Shown here in pieces: positions 33,781-41,093 of a DNA stretch of 41,093 nucleotides. Made by a program: the position numbers and the translations under genes. The notes beneath the pieces were generated by a model. That model made no database searches, was not told the origin of the DNA, and was given only the letters and a program-made list of their open reading frames with translations. The stretch spans positions 1 through 41,093 of the forward strand of contig NZ_JAICBZ010000033.1 in assembly GCF_020179405.1 (NCBI RefSeq), written 5' to 3'. This DNA is from Xinfangfangia pollutisoli. GTDB lineage: Bacteria; Pseudomonadota; Alphaproteobacteria; Rhodobacterales; Rhodobacteraceae. Position 1 is the stretch's first letter. Each line of letters begins with the position of its first letter.

Positions 33781-33977
33781 GCAGCGATCCGGATTCTGTC
33801 CGGCATGGGAGCGGAGACCGCATTGCCCCCGCCCGAGGGGGTTCCGACTGGCCCTGGACCTGTCGCCTGCCAGCGACGGTCCGGCACGGATCCGGCCTTG
33901 CCTGCCGGAAGCCCCTGGCCAGACCTGCCGCCCTCTCCCCCCGCTTCTCCTTTTTCGCACTGCGCACAGGTGGTCCT

Positions 33978-36014
33978 TTGACCGACGATGTCCCGACACC
34001 GGCCGTCCCCGCATCCGCGCCCCCGCCCCGGCCCAAGACCATACCGCCCGGGCTTGGCCTGCCCTCGGCCCTGCCGCATCCCGATGACGAGGCGGCGCTG
34101 GACATTGCCGATTACCTGCGCTCGGAATCCGAGGCCGACAGCGACATCCATGGCGAGACGGCCCGCCGCCAGGGCCTGGCCGCGCTGACCCTGGGCGCGG
34201 TGGGCGTGGTCTATGGCGATATCGGCACCTCGCCGATCTATGCCTTCCGCGAGGCGATCCGGGCCACCGGCGTGGCCGAGCCGGGGCCCGCCGAAGTGCT
34301 GGGCATTCTGTCGCTGCTGATCTGGTCGCTGATCCTGATCGTCACGGTGAAATATGTCTTCGTCCTGCTGCGCTTCGACAACCGCGGCGAAGGCGGGATT
34401 CTGGCGCTGTACACGCTGGCGCGGCTGGCAATCGGCCGCCGCTCGCTGCCCTTGCTGGCGCTGGCGGTCGCGGGGGCGGCGCTCTTTGCCGGCGATGCCG
34501 CGATCACGCCCGCGATTTCGGTCCTGTCGGCGGTCGAGGGCATGGGGCTGGTTCTGCCGGCGCTGGACCAGTTCGTGCTGCCGGTAACGCTGGCCATCCT
34601 GGTCCTGCTGTTCGTCGTGCAGCGCGGCGGCACCGCGAAGGTGGCGCTGCTGTTCGGCCCGGTCACGGCGCTGTGGTTCCTGGCGCTGGCCGGGCTGGGC
34701 ATCTGGCACATGGTCGAGACGCCCTGGGTGATCTCGGCCTTCTCGCCGCTTTGGGGCATGCAGTTCCTGGTCCATCACACCGAAGTGGCCTTCATCGTCC
34801 TGGGCGCGGTGTTCCTGGCCGTGACCGGAGGCGAGGCGCTTTATGCCGATCTGGGCCATTTCGGCCGCCGGCCGATCAAGCTGGCCTGGTTCGGACTGGT
34901 GCTGCCGGCCCTGGTGCTGAACTATCTGGGCCAGGGCGCGCTGGTGCTGGCCCATCCCGAGGCGATGGCCAATTCCTTCTTCGCCATGGCCCCGCCGCAA
35001 GCGCTGCCGATCCTGGTGCTGATGGCCACCATGGCCACGGTGATCGCCAGCCAGGCGGTGATCTCGGGCGCGTTTTCCATGGCCCGGGGCGCGGTGCAGC
35101 TGGGCTTCCTGCCGCGGCTGCGCATCCTGCACACGGCCGAGGGCCAAAGCGGGCAGATCTACATCCCCTCGGTCAACTGGCTGTTGCTGGCGGGCGTGTT
35201 GTGGCTGGTCCTGTCCTTCGAAAGCTCCGAGGCGCTGGCCTCGGCCTATGGGATCGCGGTCACCGGCACGATGGTGCTGACCACGGTGCTGGGCGTGACC
35301 TATCTGATCCGCTCGGGCCGGCTGTCGGCCCCGGCGGCGCTGGTGCTGGCTTTGCCGATTGCCGCGGTGGAATGGGTGTTCCTGGCCTCGAACCTGACGA
35401 AATTCGCCGATGGCGGCTATGTGCCGGTCATTGCCGCAACGGTGGTCGGCTGTGCCATGGGCTGCTGGTGGCGCGGGGTGCAGCTGGTGAATGCGCGCGT
35501 CCACAAGCTGGCGGTGCCGGTCGAAACCTTCGTGCGGGCGATGCAGAAATCCTCGGCCCATGTCATCCCGGGCACCGCCTTCTTCCTGACCGGCGATCCC
35601 GATGTGGTGCCCTCGGCGCTGCTGCACAATCTGAAGCACAACCGGGTGCTGCACGAGCAGACCGTGCTGCTGACGGTGGAAACCCTCCGCGTGCCCTATG
35701 CCACGGCCGAGGAACGCGCCAGCGTCGAGGCCCTGGGCGGCCGCTTCCAGCGCCTGACCCTGCGCTTCGGCTTCATGGAGACGCCGAATGTCAGCCGCGC
35801 CATGGCGCATGCCCGCCGCGCCGGGCTGAAATTCGACGTGATGACCTCGACCTTCTTCCTGGGCCGCCGGCGGGCGGTGGCGACGGGCAAGGGGGTCGAG
35901 CTGATGCTGGACAAGATCTATGTCGCGCTGGCGCGCTTTTCGGCCGATCCGACCGATTTCTACCATCTGCCGCGCGACCGTGTGGTCGAACTGGGCGAAC
36001 GCGTCGCGATCTAA
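33978..36014 (+). CDS. kup: Kup-type potassium uptake transporter
   Basis: Low-affinity potassium importer, 678 residues with about 12 helices followed by a C-terminal cytosolic domain. Family motifs: GVVYGDIGTSPIYAFREAI, DNRGEGGILALYTLAR, GDAAITPAISVLSAVEG, and the C-terminal FFLGRRRAVATGKGVELML, ending LPRDRVVELGERVAI. I start at the TTG at 33978 because AGGTGG lies four bases upstream and the reading frame before it has only GC-rich, unconserved sequence. The first about 65 residues, Pro-rich then acidic (ALDIADYLRSESEADSD), are longer than E. coli Kup and may be regulatory. No other potassium genes are nearby. Confidence 0.92.
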   Translation: MTDDVPTPAVPASAPPPRPKTIPPGLGLPSALPHPDDEAALDIADYLRSESEADSDIHGETARRQGLAALTLGAVGVVYGDIGTSPIYAFREAIRATGVAEPGPAEVLGILSLLIWSLILIVTVKYVFVLLRFDNRGEGGILALYTLARLAIGRRSLPLLALAVAGAALFAGDAAITPAISVLSAVEGMGLVLPALDQFVLPVTLAILVLLFVVQRGGTAKVALLFGPVTALWFLALAGLGIWHMVETPWVISAFSPLWGMQFLVHHTEVAFIVLGAVFLAVTGGEALYADLGHFGRRPIKLAWFGLVLPALVLNYLGQGALVLAHPEAMANSFFAMAPPQALPILVLMATMATVIASQAVISGAFSMARGAVQLGFLPRLRILHTAEGQSGQIYIPSVNWLLLAGVLWLVLSFESSEALASAYGIAVTGTMVLTTVLGVTYLIRSGRLSAPAALVLALPIAAVEWVFLASNLTKFADGGYVPVIAATVVGCAMGCWWRGVQLVNARVHKLAVPVETFVRAMQKSSAHVIPGTAFFLTGDPDVVPSALLHNLKHNRVLHEQTVLLTVETLRVPYATAEERASVEALGGRFQRLTLRFGFMETPNVSRAMAHARRAGLKFDVMTSTFFLGRRRAVATGKGVELMLDKIYVALARFSADPTDFYHLPRDRVVELGERVAI

Positions 36015-36024
36015 GGCGCCTGCC

Positions 36025-36080
36025 GAAGCCGCCCAGCCAAAGCCGCCCAGCCCAAGCCGCCCAGCCCAAGCCGCCTGCCG
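36025..36080 (+). repeat. 14-bp tandem repeats downstream of kup
   Basis: Three units of NAAGCCGCCCAGCC (36025-36038, 36039-36052, 36053-36066) differ only at the first base. A fourth, decayed unit follows at 36067-36080. They begin ten bases after the kup stop. Confidence 0.85.
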
Positions 36081-36154
36081 GCCGCCCCGGGGAACCGGCG
36101 GCGCCGGCCGGCGTTGTCCCGGCAACCGCGGGCCGTTTCGCGGCCGGGCCCTCT

Positions 36155-36336
36155 TGCGCTGACAGCCTGCGCTGACATTCGCGTGAAAGGGTTGACACAA
36201 CTGCGGCAAACCGCCGGAACCGCGCACATATAGCGTTAACATTCCTGCGTTACGTGCCTTGATGCACTCAGGCAGGAGACTTAACTTGAGGTCTTCCCCG
36301 GGGGCTGACGGCACCGGGCAAGAACAGGGGGCATGA
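36155..36336 (+). promoter_or_regulatory. rpoH upstream region (322-nt gap)
   Basis: Beyond the 14-bp repeats, the gap contains two direct copies of TGCGCTGACA (36155-36164 and 36168-36177, period 13). It also has a consensus -35 hexamer TTGACA (36192-36197) without a good -10 at 16-18 nt, a TATAGC hexamer (36229-36234), and near the end AGGGGG (36326-36331) as the ribosome site for the ATG at 36337. rpoH genes commonly have several promoters. I cannot assign one with confidence, and the GGAAC near 36216 does not have EcfG spacing. Confidence 0.4.
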
Positions 36337-37233
36337 ATGAGCACCTACGCAAACCTTCCCGCACCAAGCCCTGAACTGGGGCTGAACCGCTATCTTCAGG
36401 AAATCCGCAAATTCCCGCTGCTGGAACCTGAACAGGAATACATGCTGGCCAAGCGCTGGGCCGATCACCAGGACCCGCAGGCCGCGCATAAGCTGGTCAC
36501 CAGCCACCTGCGCCTGGCCGCCAAGATCGCCATGGGCTATCGCGGCTACGGCCTGCCGCAGGCCGAGGTGATTTCGGAGGCGAATGTCGGCCTGATGCAG
36601 GCCGTGAAGCGCTTTGATCCCGAAAAGGGCTTTCGTCTGGCCACCTATGCGATGTGGTGGATCCGCGCTGCGATCCAGGAATACATCCTGCGGTCCTGGA
36701 GCCTTGTGAAACTGGGCACCACCTCGGCGCAGAAGAAGCTGTTCTTCAACCTGCGCAAGGCCAAGGCCAAGCTGGGCGCGCTGGAGGAGGGCGACCTGCG
36801 GCCGGAAAACGTGGCGCAGATCGCCAAGGACCTTTCGGTGACCGAGCAGGAAGTGGTCGAGATGAACCGCCGTCTGGCCGGTTCGGACGCCTCGCTGAAT
36901 GCCACGGTGGGCGGCGACGGCGAAGGCGCCACGCAATGGCAGGACTGGCTGGAAGACGAAGACAGCGACCAGGCGGCCGATTACGCCGAGAAGGACGAGT
37001 TGGACACCCGCCGCGCGCTGCTGGCGCAGGCGATGTCGGTCCTGACCGATCGCGAGAAGGACATCCTGGTGCAGCGTCGCCTGTCGGACGAGCCGGTGAC
37101 GCTGGAAGATCTGTCGGAAAGCTATGGCGTCTCGCGCGAACGGATCCGCCAGATCGAAGTGCGCGCCTTTGAAAAGCTGCAGGCGCGGATGCGCGAGCTG
37201 GCAAAGGGCAAGGGCATGGTCGTGCCGGCTTGA
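36337..37233 (+). CDS. rpoH: RNA polymerase sigma-32 factor RpoH
   Basis: Heat-shock sigma factor, 298 residues. Region 1.2/2.1: LNRYLQEIRKFPLLEPEQEYMLAKRWADHQD; region 2.2-2.4: VGLMQAVKRFDPEKGFRLATYAMWWIRAAIQEYILRSW; the RpoH box QKKLFFNLRK at 132-141, which distinguishes it from RpoD; region 4.2 HTH VTLEDLSESYGVSRERIRQIEVRAFEKLQ. Alphaproteobacteria often have two or more RpoH proteins with different roles (heat shock versus singlet oxygen), and which one this is cannot be told. In this family it drives groESL-like genes, although the groESL here is under CIRCE. It is followed by two hairpins, so transcription ends before psd. Confidence 0.96.
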   Translation: MSTYANLPAPSPELGLNRYLQEIRKFPLLEPEQEYMLAKRWADHQDPQAAHKLVTSHLRLAAKIAMGYRGYGLPQAEVISEANVGLMQAVKRFDPEKGFRLATYAMWWIRAAIQEYILRSWSLVKLGTTSAQKKLFFNLRKAKAKLGALEEGDLRPENVAQIAKDLSVTEQEVVEMNRRLAGSDASLNATVGGDGEGATQWQDWLEDEDSDQAADYAEKDELDTRRALLAQAMSVLTDREKDILVQRRLSDEPVTLEDLSESYGVSRERIRQIEVRAFEKLQARMRELAKGKGMVVPA

Positions 37234-37241
37234 GCCGGGGC

Positions 37242-37262
37242 CGATTTTTCGTCGAAAAATCG
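37242..37262 (+). other. hairpin with TTTTTCGTCGAAAAA core after rpoH
   Basis: CGATTTTTCG (37242-37251), T, CGAAAAATCG (37253-37262): a perfect 10-bp inverted repeat, nine bases after the rpoH stop, of the same design as 9942-9964. The second hairpin begins at its last base. Confidence 0.75.
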
Positions 37263-37298
37263 CAGCGGGGCCTGATCGGGCCCCGCTGCCGCATTTTT
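37262..37298 (+). terminator. rho-independent terminator of rpoH
   Basis: GCAGCGGGGCC (37262-37272), TGATCG, GGCCCCGCTGC (37279-37289), 11-bp perfect stem, then GCA and five T (37294-37298). Confidence 0.88.
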
Positions 37299-37405
37299 GG
37301 GAAACGTCGCGTCGGGGCGCCCGGCTTTCCCAACCCCTCGCGGCCTTTTGCATTGCCCGGGGCCCCCGCATTGGCTAGGACGCAGGGCCAAAGGAAAGGC
37401 CCTGC

Positions 37406-38104
37406 ATGTCCGTCTCGATGCTTTCGACCTTCGTCAAGCCGATGCACCGCGCCGGCATCCCCTTTGTCGCGGGCTTTGCCGCAGCGACGCTGGTGCTGTT
37501 CTGGATCTGGGATCCGCTGGGCTGGATCGGCCTCGGCCTGACGGTCTGGTGCTATTACTTCTTCCGCGATCCCGTCCGGGCCGTGCCGCAGAACCGAGGG
37601 CTTCTGGTCAGCCCCGCCGATGGCGTGGTCAGCCTGATCGGCCCCGCCGTGCCGCCGGCCGAGCTGGGCCTTGGCCCGCAACCGCTGACCCGGGTCTCGG
37701 TCTTCATGTCGGTGTTCAACTGCCATGTGAATCGCGCGCCGATCGGCGGCAAGGTCACCGCCGTCGCCTATCGGCCGGGCAAGTTCCTGAATGCCGCGCT
37801 GGACAAGGCCAGCGAAGACAATGAGCGCAACGCCCTGGCGATCGAGCTGGACGATGGCCGCAAGATCGCGGTGGTGCAGATCGCGGGCCTGGTCGCCCGG
37901 CGCATCCTGTGCTGGACCAAGCCCGGCCAGACCCTGCGCACCGGCGAGCGCTTCGGGCTGATCCGCTTCGGCTCGCGGCTGGATGTCTATCTGCCGGAAG
38001 GCGTGGCGCCGCAGGTGGCGCTGGGCCAGACCTGCGTCGCCGGCGAGACGGTGATCGCGGTCCTGGGCCAGGACATGCTGCAACGCCACGCGACGATGGA
38101 GTAA
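37406..38104 (+). CDS. psd: phosphatidylserine decarboxylase (short, type-A)
   Basis: Inner-membrane enzyme that turns phosphatidylserine into phosphatidylethanolamine. It is 232 residues, the short alphaproteobacterial form. There are two N-terminal helices ([21 protein letters not shown], then [11 protein letters not shown]), followed by [36 protein letters not shown] and the self-cleavage site [11 protein letters not shown]. The Gly-Ser bond at 189-190 is cut to make the pyruvoyl cofactor. It stands one base before pssA, which makes its substrate, so the two genes are one operon. Confidence 0.96.
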   Translation: MSVSMLSTFVKPMHRAGIPFVAGFAAATLVLFWIWDPLGWIGLGLTVWCYYFFRDPVRAVPQNRGLLVSPADGVVSLIGPAVPPAELGLGPQPLTRVSVFMSVFNCHVNRAPIGGKVTAVAYRPGKFLNAALDKASEDNERNALAIELDDGRKIAVVQIAGLVARRILCWTKPGQTLRTGERFGLIRFGSRLDVYLPEGVAPQVALGQTCVAGETVIAVLGQDMLQRHATME

Positions 38105-38105
38105 G

Positions 38106-38870
38106 ATGGAACCGCAGCCCCCCGCCGAAGCCGCCGCGTCTGCCCCGCCCGAGGCCCCCGAAGCGCAGCTTCTGCTGTTGAAGCTTCTGCCCAATCTGAT
38201 CTCGATCCTGGCGCTGTGCGCCGGGCTGACGGCGATCCGCTTTGCCATTGCGGGGAATTTCAGCCTGGCGGTGTTCCTGATCGCGCTGGCCGCGGCGCTG
38301 GATGGGTTGGACGGGCGGCTGGCACGGATGCTGCGCAGCGAAAGCGCGATTGGCGCCGAACTCGACAGCCTGTGCGATTTCGTCAATTTCGGCGTGGTTC
38401 CGGGGCTGGTTCTCTACCTTTGGGGTCTGAGAAGTGAAATGAGCCTGGGCTGGATCGCCGTGCTGATCTATGCGGTCTGCTGCATGCTGCGCCTGGCGCG
38501 CTTCAATGTCGGCAGCCGCAACCCGGTGCCGTCGGAAAAGACCAGCTTCACCGGCGTGCCGTCGCCCGCGGGGGCGCTGCTGGCGCTGATGCCGATCTAT
38601 CTGGGCCATGTGCTGAACTGGCAGATGGCGCCGCTTCTGGTCGCAGGCTGGATGGTGGCGATCGGCGCACTGATGATCGGCCGGATGCGGACGCCCAGTC
38701 TCAAGCGGGTGCGGATCTCGGCCGGGCTGGCGCGCTATGCGCTGGTTCTGGCGGCGGCCGCCGTGGCGGCGCTGGTCACCTACCCTTGGGTCACGCTGCT
38801 GACGCTGTCGCTGGCCTATCTGGCCGCGCTGGCCGCAACCGCGCTGCGCCAGGCCCTGCAGCGCAGCTAG
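38106..38870 (+). CDS. pssA: CDP-diacylglycerol-serine O-phosphatidyltransferase
   Basis: A membrane enzyme, 254 residues, making phosphatidylserine from CDP-diacylglycerol and serine. The CDP-alcohol phosphotransferase motif is complete: D66 G67, D69 G70 R L A73 R74, G83, D87 and D91 in AAALDGLDGRLARMLRSESA and the following IGAELDSLCDFVNFG. There are about six to eight helices. It is the type II serine enzyme found in alphaproteobacteria rather than the E. coli soluble form. The first about 20 residues (EPQPPAEAAASAPPEAPEA) are Pro/Ala-rich and probably unstructured. It follows psd with TAAGATG, a one-base gap, so both steps of phosphatidylethanolamine synthesis are co-expressed. Confidence 0.95.
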   Translation: MEPQPPAEAAASAPPEAPEAQLLLLKLLPNLISILALCAGLTAIRFAIAGNFSLAVFLIALAAALDGLDGRLARMLRSESAIGAELDSLCDFVNFGVVPGLVLYLWGLRSEMSLGWIAVLIYAVCCMLRLARFNVGSRNPVPSEKTSFTGVPSPAGALLALMPIYLGHVLNWQMAPLLVAGWMVAIGALMIGRMRTPSLKRVRISAGLARYALVLAAAAVAALVTYPWVTLLTLSLAYLAALAATALRQALQRS

Positions 38871-38959
38871 GCCGCGCGCGCGCCCCGCCCCCCTCTGCGG
38901 CGCTTGCGCCCGCCGGTCCCTGCCCCTAGCCTTTCGCACAAACATCAGGAGAGACAGCC

Positions 38960-39943
38960 ATGCAACCGGTCCGCTGGGGCATTCTGGGGGCTGCGCGCTT
39001 TGCGCGCGAACATATGGGGCGGGCGATCCATGCCGCCGAAGGCGCGCAACTGGCCGCGCTGGCGACCAGCGATCCCGCCAAGGCGGCGGGTTTTCTGGCC
39101 TTCTGCCCCGATCTGCGCCTGCATGACAGTTACGACGCGCTGCTGGCCGACCCGCAGATCGACGCGGTCTATATTCCGCTGCCGAACCATCTGCATGTGG
39201 ACTGGACGCTGAAGGCGCTGGCTGCCGGCAAGGCGGTGCTGACCGAAAAGCCCATCGCGCTGGAGGCCGCGCAGATCGACCGGATCATCGCCGCGCGCGA
39301 TGCCGCGGGCCTTTTGGCGGCCGAGGCCTATATGATCGTCCACCACCCGCAATGGAGCCGCGCGCGCGACTGGATCGCCGCGGGCGAGATCGGCGAGATC
39401 ATTCATGCCGATGCGCAGTTCAGCTTCCGCCAGATCGACATGGCCAATATCCGCAACCGCCCCGAAGCCGGCGGCGGCAGCCTGCGCGATATCGGCGTCT
39501 ACACGCTGGGCGCGATGCGCTTTGCCACCGGGGCCGAGCCCGCCTCGGTCGAGGCGCGGCTGATCCGTGACAACGGGATCGACAGTTTCGCCCATGTCTT
39601 CGGAATGATGGAGGGCGCGGGGCAGCGCTTCAGCTATGCCTCCACCACTTCGATGCGGGCCTATAACCGGCAGGTGGTGACGATCCAGGGCACGACCGGC
39701 ATGGTCCGGCTGGAGGGCGGGTGCTTCAACGCCGGTGTCAACGATCTGGCCGAGGTCGAGCTGCATCAGCAGGGCAACCGGGTGATCACCGAGCGTTTCC
39801 CGCGGGTGAACCAATATGTCCTACAGGTCGAGGCCTTCTGCCGGTCGCTGCGTGAAGGGGTGCCCTATCCCTGCCCGCTGGAATTCGTGCGCGGCACCCA
39901 GGCGATGATGGACCGCGCCTATGCGGCGGCGCGCGATCTGTAA
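38960..39943 (+). CDS. Gfo/Idh/MocA family oxidoreductase
   Basis: A 327-residue NAD(P)-dependent oxidoreductase. The Rossmann nucleotide-binding start is RWGILGAARFAREHMGRAI; the conserved AVLTEKPIALEA motif carries the catalytic-type Lys; a C-terminal substrate domain (RDIGVYTLGAMRFATGAEP, EVELHQQGNRVITERFP) follows. It resembles glucose-fructose oxidoreductase or dihydrodiol-type dehydrogenases; the substrate cannot be named. GGAGAG sits ahead of the ATG at 38960. It stands alone between pssA and cbiZ. MQPV at the start is well placed for the GxGxxG-like fold and no signal is seen, so it is cytosolic. Confidence 0.92.
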   Translation: MQPVRWGILGAARFAREHMGRAIHAAEGAQLAALATSDPAKAAGFLAFCPDLRLHDSYDALLADPQIDAVYIPLPNHLHVDWTLKALAAGKAVLTEKPIALEAAQIDRIIAARDAAGLLAAEAYMIVHHPQWSRARDWIAAGEIGEIIHADAQFSFRQIDMANIRNRPEAGGGSLRDIGVYTLGAMRFATGAEPASVEARLIRDNGIDSFAHVFGMMEGAGQRFSYASTTSMRAYNRQVVTIQGTTGMVRLEGGCFNAGVNDLAEVELHQQGNRVITERFPRVNQYVLQVEAFCRSLREGVPYPCPLEFVRGTQAMMDRAYAAARDL

Positions 39944-39979
39944 CGGCCAGGCGGCCAGGCGGCCGCCTCAGCCCCCGCC

Positions 39980-40651
39980 TCACTCCTGGCCCGCGTTTTG
40001 CCCCGCGGTCCGGGCCGCGCGGGCTGCGTCGCGCCAGCCCGGCGCGGCGCGGCTGACCGTGTCGCGCACGGCCGCGCCCAGCGCTTCGCCCACTTCGGTA
40101 TGCAGCCCGGCATAGCGCCCCGCGCCGGCCGGGCAGGCCAGCGCCAGGCAATCCGTGCCGGTGCCGGTGGCGCGGCCGGTGGCCAAGGGCAGGTCCAGAT
40201 CCATGACCCCGGCGGTCCGGCCCTGCACGGCGATCGACAGGGCTTCCAGTTGCGCCGCCTCGGTCAGCGGCGCATCGGTCACGGCCAGGATGTTGATCGT
40301 GCCGTAATCGGCCGAATGCCAGGGCAGGCGCTTGCCCACCGCCTCGGCATTCGACAGGCCCAGCGTCACCACCGCCTCGGCCGCCACATCGCCCACCCGG
40401 GCCGCGCCCCGGTCATAGGTGCCGATATCGCGCGAGGTCAGCATGCCCACCGCCTCAGGATCGGGGATTTCGCGGGCAAGCCAGGCCTCGGCATCGAAAC
40501 CCGGGGTCAGATCGGCATTCCTGACCTCGCGCCACAGCACATGGTCAGTCACCCGGAAACCGCTGCCATGGGGCGCCCAGCTGAGAACCCGCAGCGGCTG
40601 GGTCAGGCGCACGCTCAGCCAGGGGCGATCCAGCCGGATCGCACCGATCAT
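39980..40651 (-). CDS. cbiZ: adenosylcobinamide amidohydrolase CbiZ
   Basis: Splits the aminopropanol (lower ligand side) amide of adenosylcobinamide or pseudo-B12 to give adenosylcobyric acid, so corrinoids of the wrong lower ligand can be re-used. A 223-residue protein with the family's conserved MLTSRDIGTYDRGAARVGDVA, the middle TINILAVTDAPLTEAAQLEA, and GTGTDCLALACPAGAGRYAGLHTEVGEALGAA. The overlap ATGA with the ABC ATPase gene (40648-40651) puts it last in a transport-salvage operon. In Rhodobacter sphaeroides CbiZ allows salvage of pseudocobalamin; the same role is inferred here. Confidence 0.93.
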   Translation of the reverse strand: MIGAIRLDRPWLSVRLTQPLRVLSWAPHGSGFRVTDHVLWREVRNADLTPGFDAEAWLAREIPDPEAVGMLTSRDIGTYDRGAARVGDVAAEAVVTLGLSNAEAVGKRLPWHSADYGTINILAVTDAPLTEAAQLEALSIAVQGRTAGVMDLDLPLATGRATGTGTDCLALACPAGAGRYAGLHTEVGEALGAAVRDTVSRAAPGWRDAARAARTAGQNAGQE

Positions 40652-41093
40652 CGCACCACCCCCAGCGGCTGGAAGACCGGCCCGTCCGGGGTTTCGGCAT
40701 GGAAGCCGCGAATGCCGAAGACCTTGGCCAGGCGCGCCTCGGTCAGCACCTCACGCGGGGGGCCATCGGCGACCAGCCGGCCGCGGTCCAGCATCAGAAG
40801 CCGGGTGCAATGCCGCGCCGCCAGCCCCAGATCGTGGATCGAGACCAGCACGCCCCGCCCCTCGGCCGCCAGATCGGCAAAGACCTGCATGGTGCGGATC
40901 TGCGCCTCGGGGTCCAGCCCCGCCACCGGCTCGTCCGCCAAGAGAAGCGGCGTCTCCTGTGCCAGGGCCCGGGCGATCAGCACCCGCGCCTGTTCACCGC
41001 CCGACAGTTCCGTCGCCCGGCGCGCGCAATAGGCGGCCAGCCCCATCCGCACCAGCGCCCGGCCCACCGCCGGATCCGAGGGCGCGCCGGTCG
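40648..41093 (-). CDS. btuD: ABC transporter ATPase, BtuD-like, C-terminal part (cut by window edge)
   Basis: Only the C-terminal 148 or so codons are in the window; the frame continues past 41093 with no stop. Visible: signature ELSGGEQARVLIARALAQE, Walker B PLLLADEPVAGLDPEAQ, and the switch His in VSIHDLGLAARHC. The Walker A part lies beyond the edge. The pattern, including ADEPVAGLDP, is that of the iron/siderophore-cobalamin importer ATPases. The four-base overlap with cbiZ makes corrinoid uptake the best guess (BtuD), but a siderophore or haem importer is possible. Confidence 0.82.
   Translation of the reverse strand, partial: TGAPSDPAVGRALVRMGLAAYCARRATELSGGEQARVLIARALAQETPLLLADEPVAGLDPEAQIRTMQVFADLAAEGRGVLVSIHDLGLAARHCTRLLMLDRGRLVADGPPREVLTEARLAKVFGIRGFHAETPDGPVFQPLGVVR

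Noticed and set aside
36216-36237. GGAAC ... CGTT as an EcfG (general stress) promoter for rpoH
   Set aside because: Spacing is 13 nt, whereas EcfG promoters need about 16-18; match judged accidental.
33603-36344. 913-codon open frame opposite kup
   Set aside because: Pure shadow of kup with repeated Gln/Arg/His; crosses the intergenic repeats.

Overview
The window is GC-rich DNA (my impression is well above 60% G+C) with alphaproteobacterial gene content. It most resembles the Rhodobacteraceae (Paracoccus/Rhodobacter-like). The evidence is a CIRCE-controlled groESL operon, a family II pyrophosphatase, HdaA next to a PerM-like permease and ppk, an RpoH sigma factor, a psd-pssA pair, CbiZ-type corrinoid salvage, and short intergenic hairpins of a style I associate with that group. 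The genus cannot be fixed from the sequence. I see no tRNA, rRNA, CRISPR array, prophage or insertion sequence. This is chromosomal core with a few accessory genes.

Layout. 1-2858 (minus): end of a DMT permease, a small membrane protein, then groEL and groES behind a sigma70 promoter and a perfect CIRCE operator. 3113-9897 (plus): TraB/GumN-like protein, Mn-dependent pyrophosphatase, HAD-IIA protein, MaoC-like hydratase preceded by PhaR-like sites, ribF, a GNAT acetyltransferase, a YcgN cysteine-cluster protein and a threonine aldolase. 9984-10796 (minus): alpha/beta hydrolase. 10999-13499 (plus): prs and a soluble chemoreceptor-like protein. 13561-15912 (minus): lolC-lolD-cytochrome c lipoprotein. 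16113-21306: small lipoprotein (plus), TrhA/hemolysin III (minus), a Tat-exported CpdB-like nucleotidase (plus) and a 641-residue protein with four 48-residue repeats and C-terminal membrane segments (plus).

21380-25995: proS and an MFS exporter (minus), with a MerR regulator diverging from the exporter over a SoxR-box-like operator (plus), then a PepSY / cytochrome b561 / membrane-anchored LuxR operon (minus). 26217-30390 (plus): PerM/AI-2E permease, hdaA and ppk, the last behind a Pho-box-like site. 30435-33661: an RluD-type pseudouridine synthase (minus) whose start codon overlaps that of a divergent small membrane protein (plus), then an orphan hybrid histidine kinase (plus). 33978-39943 (plus): kup, rpoH, psd, pssA and a Gfo/Idh/MocA oxidoreductase. 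39980-41093 (minus): cbiZ and the end of a BtuD-like ABC ATPase.

Functional themes are protein quality control (groESL, rpoH), phosphate and polyphosphate metabolism (pyrophosphatase, CpdB, ppk, prs), the envelope (lolCD, psd-pssA, lipoproteins) and corrinoid salvage. The least explained parts are the 641-residue repeat protein with a hairpin over its ribosome binding site, the PepSY-b561-LuxR operon, the overlapping divergent start codons at 31515-31518, and several tandem repeats and dyads in intergenic DNA.
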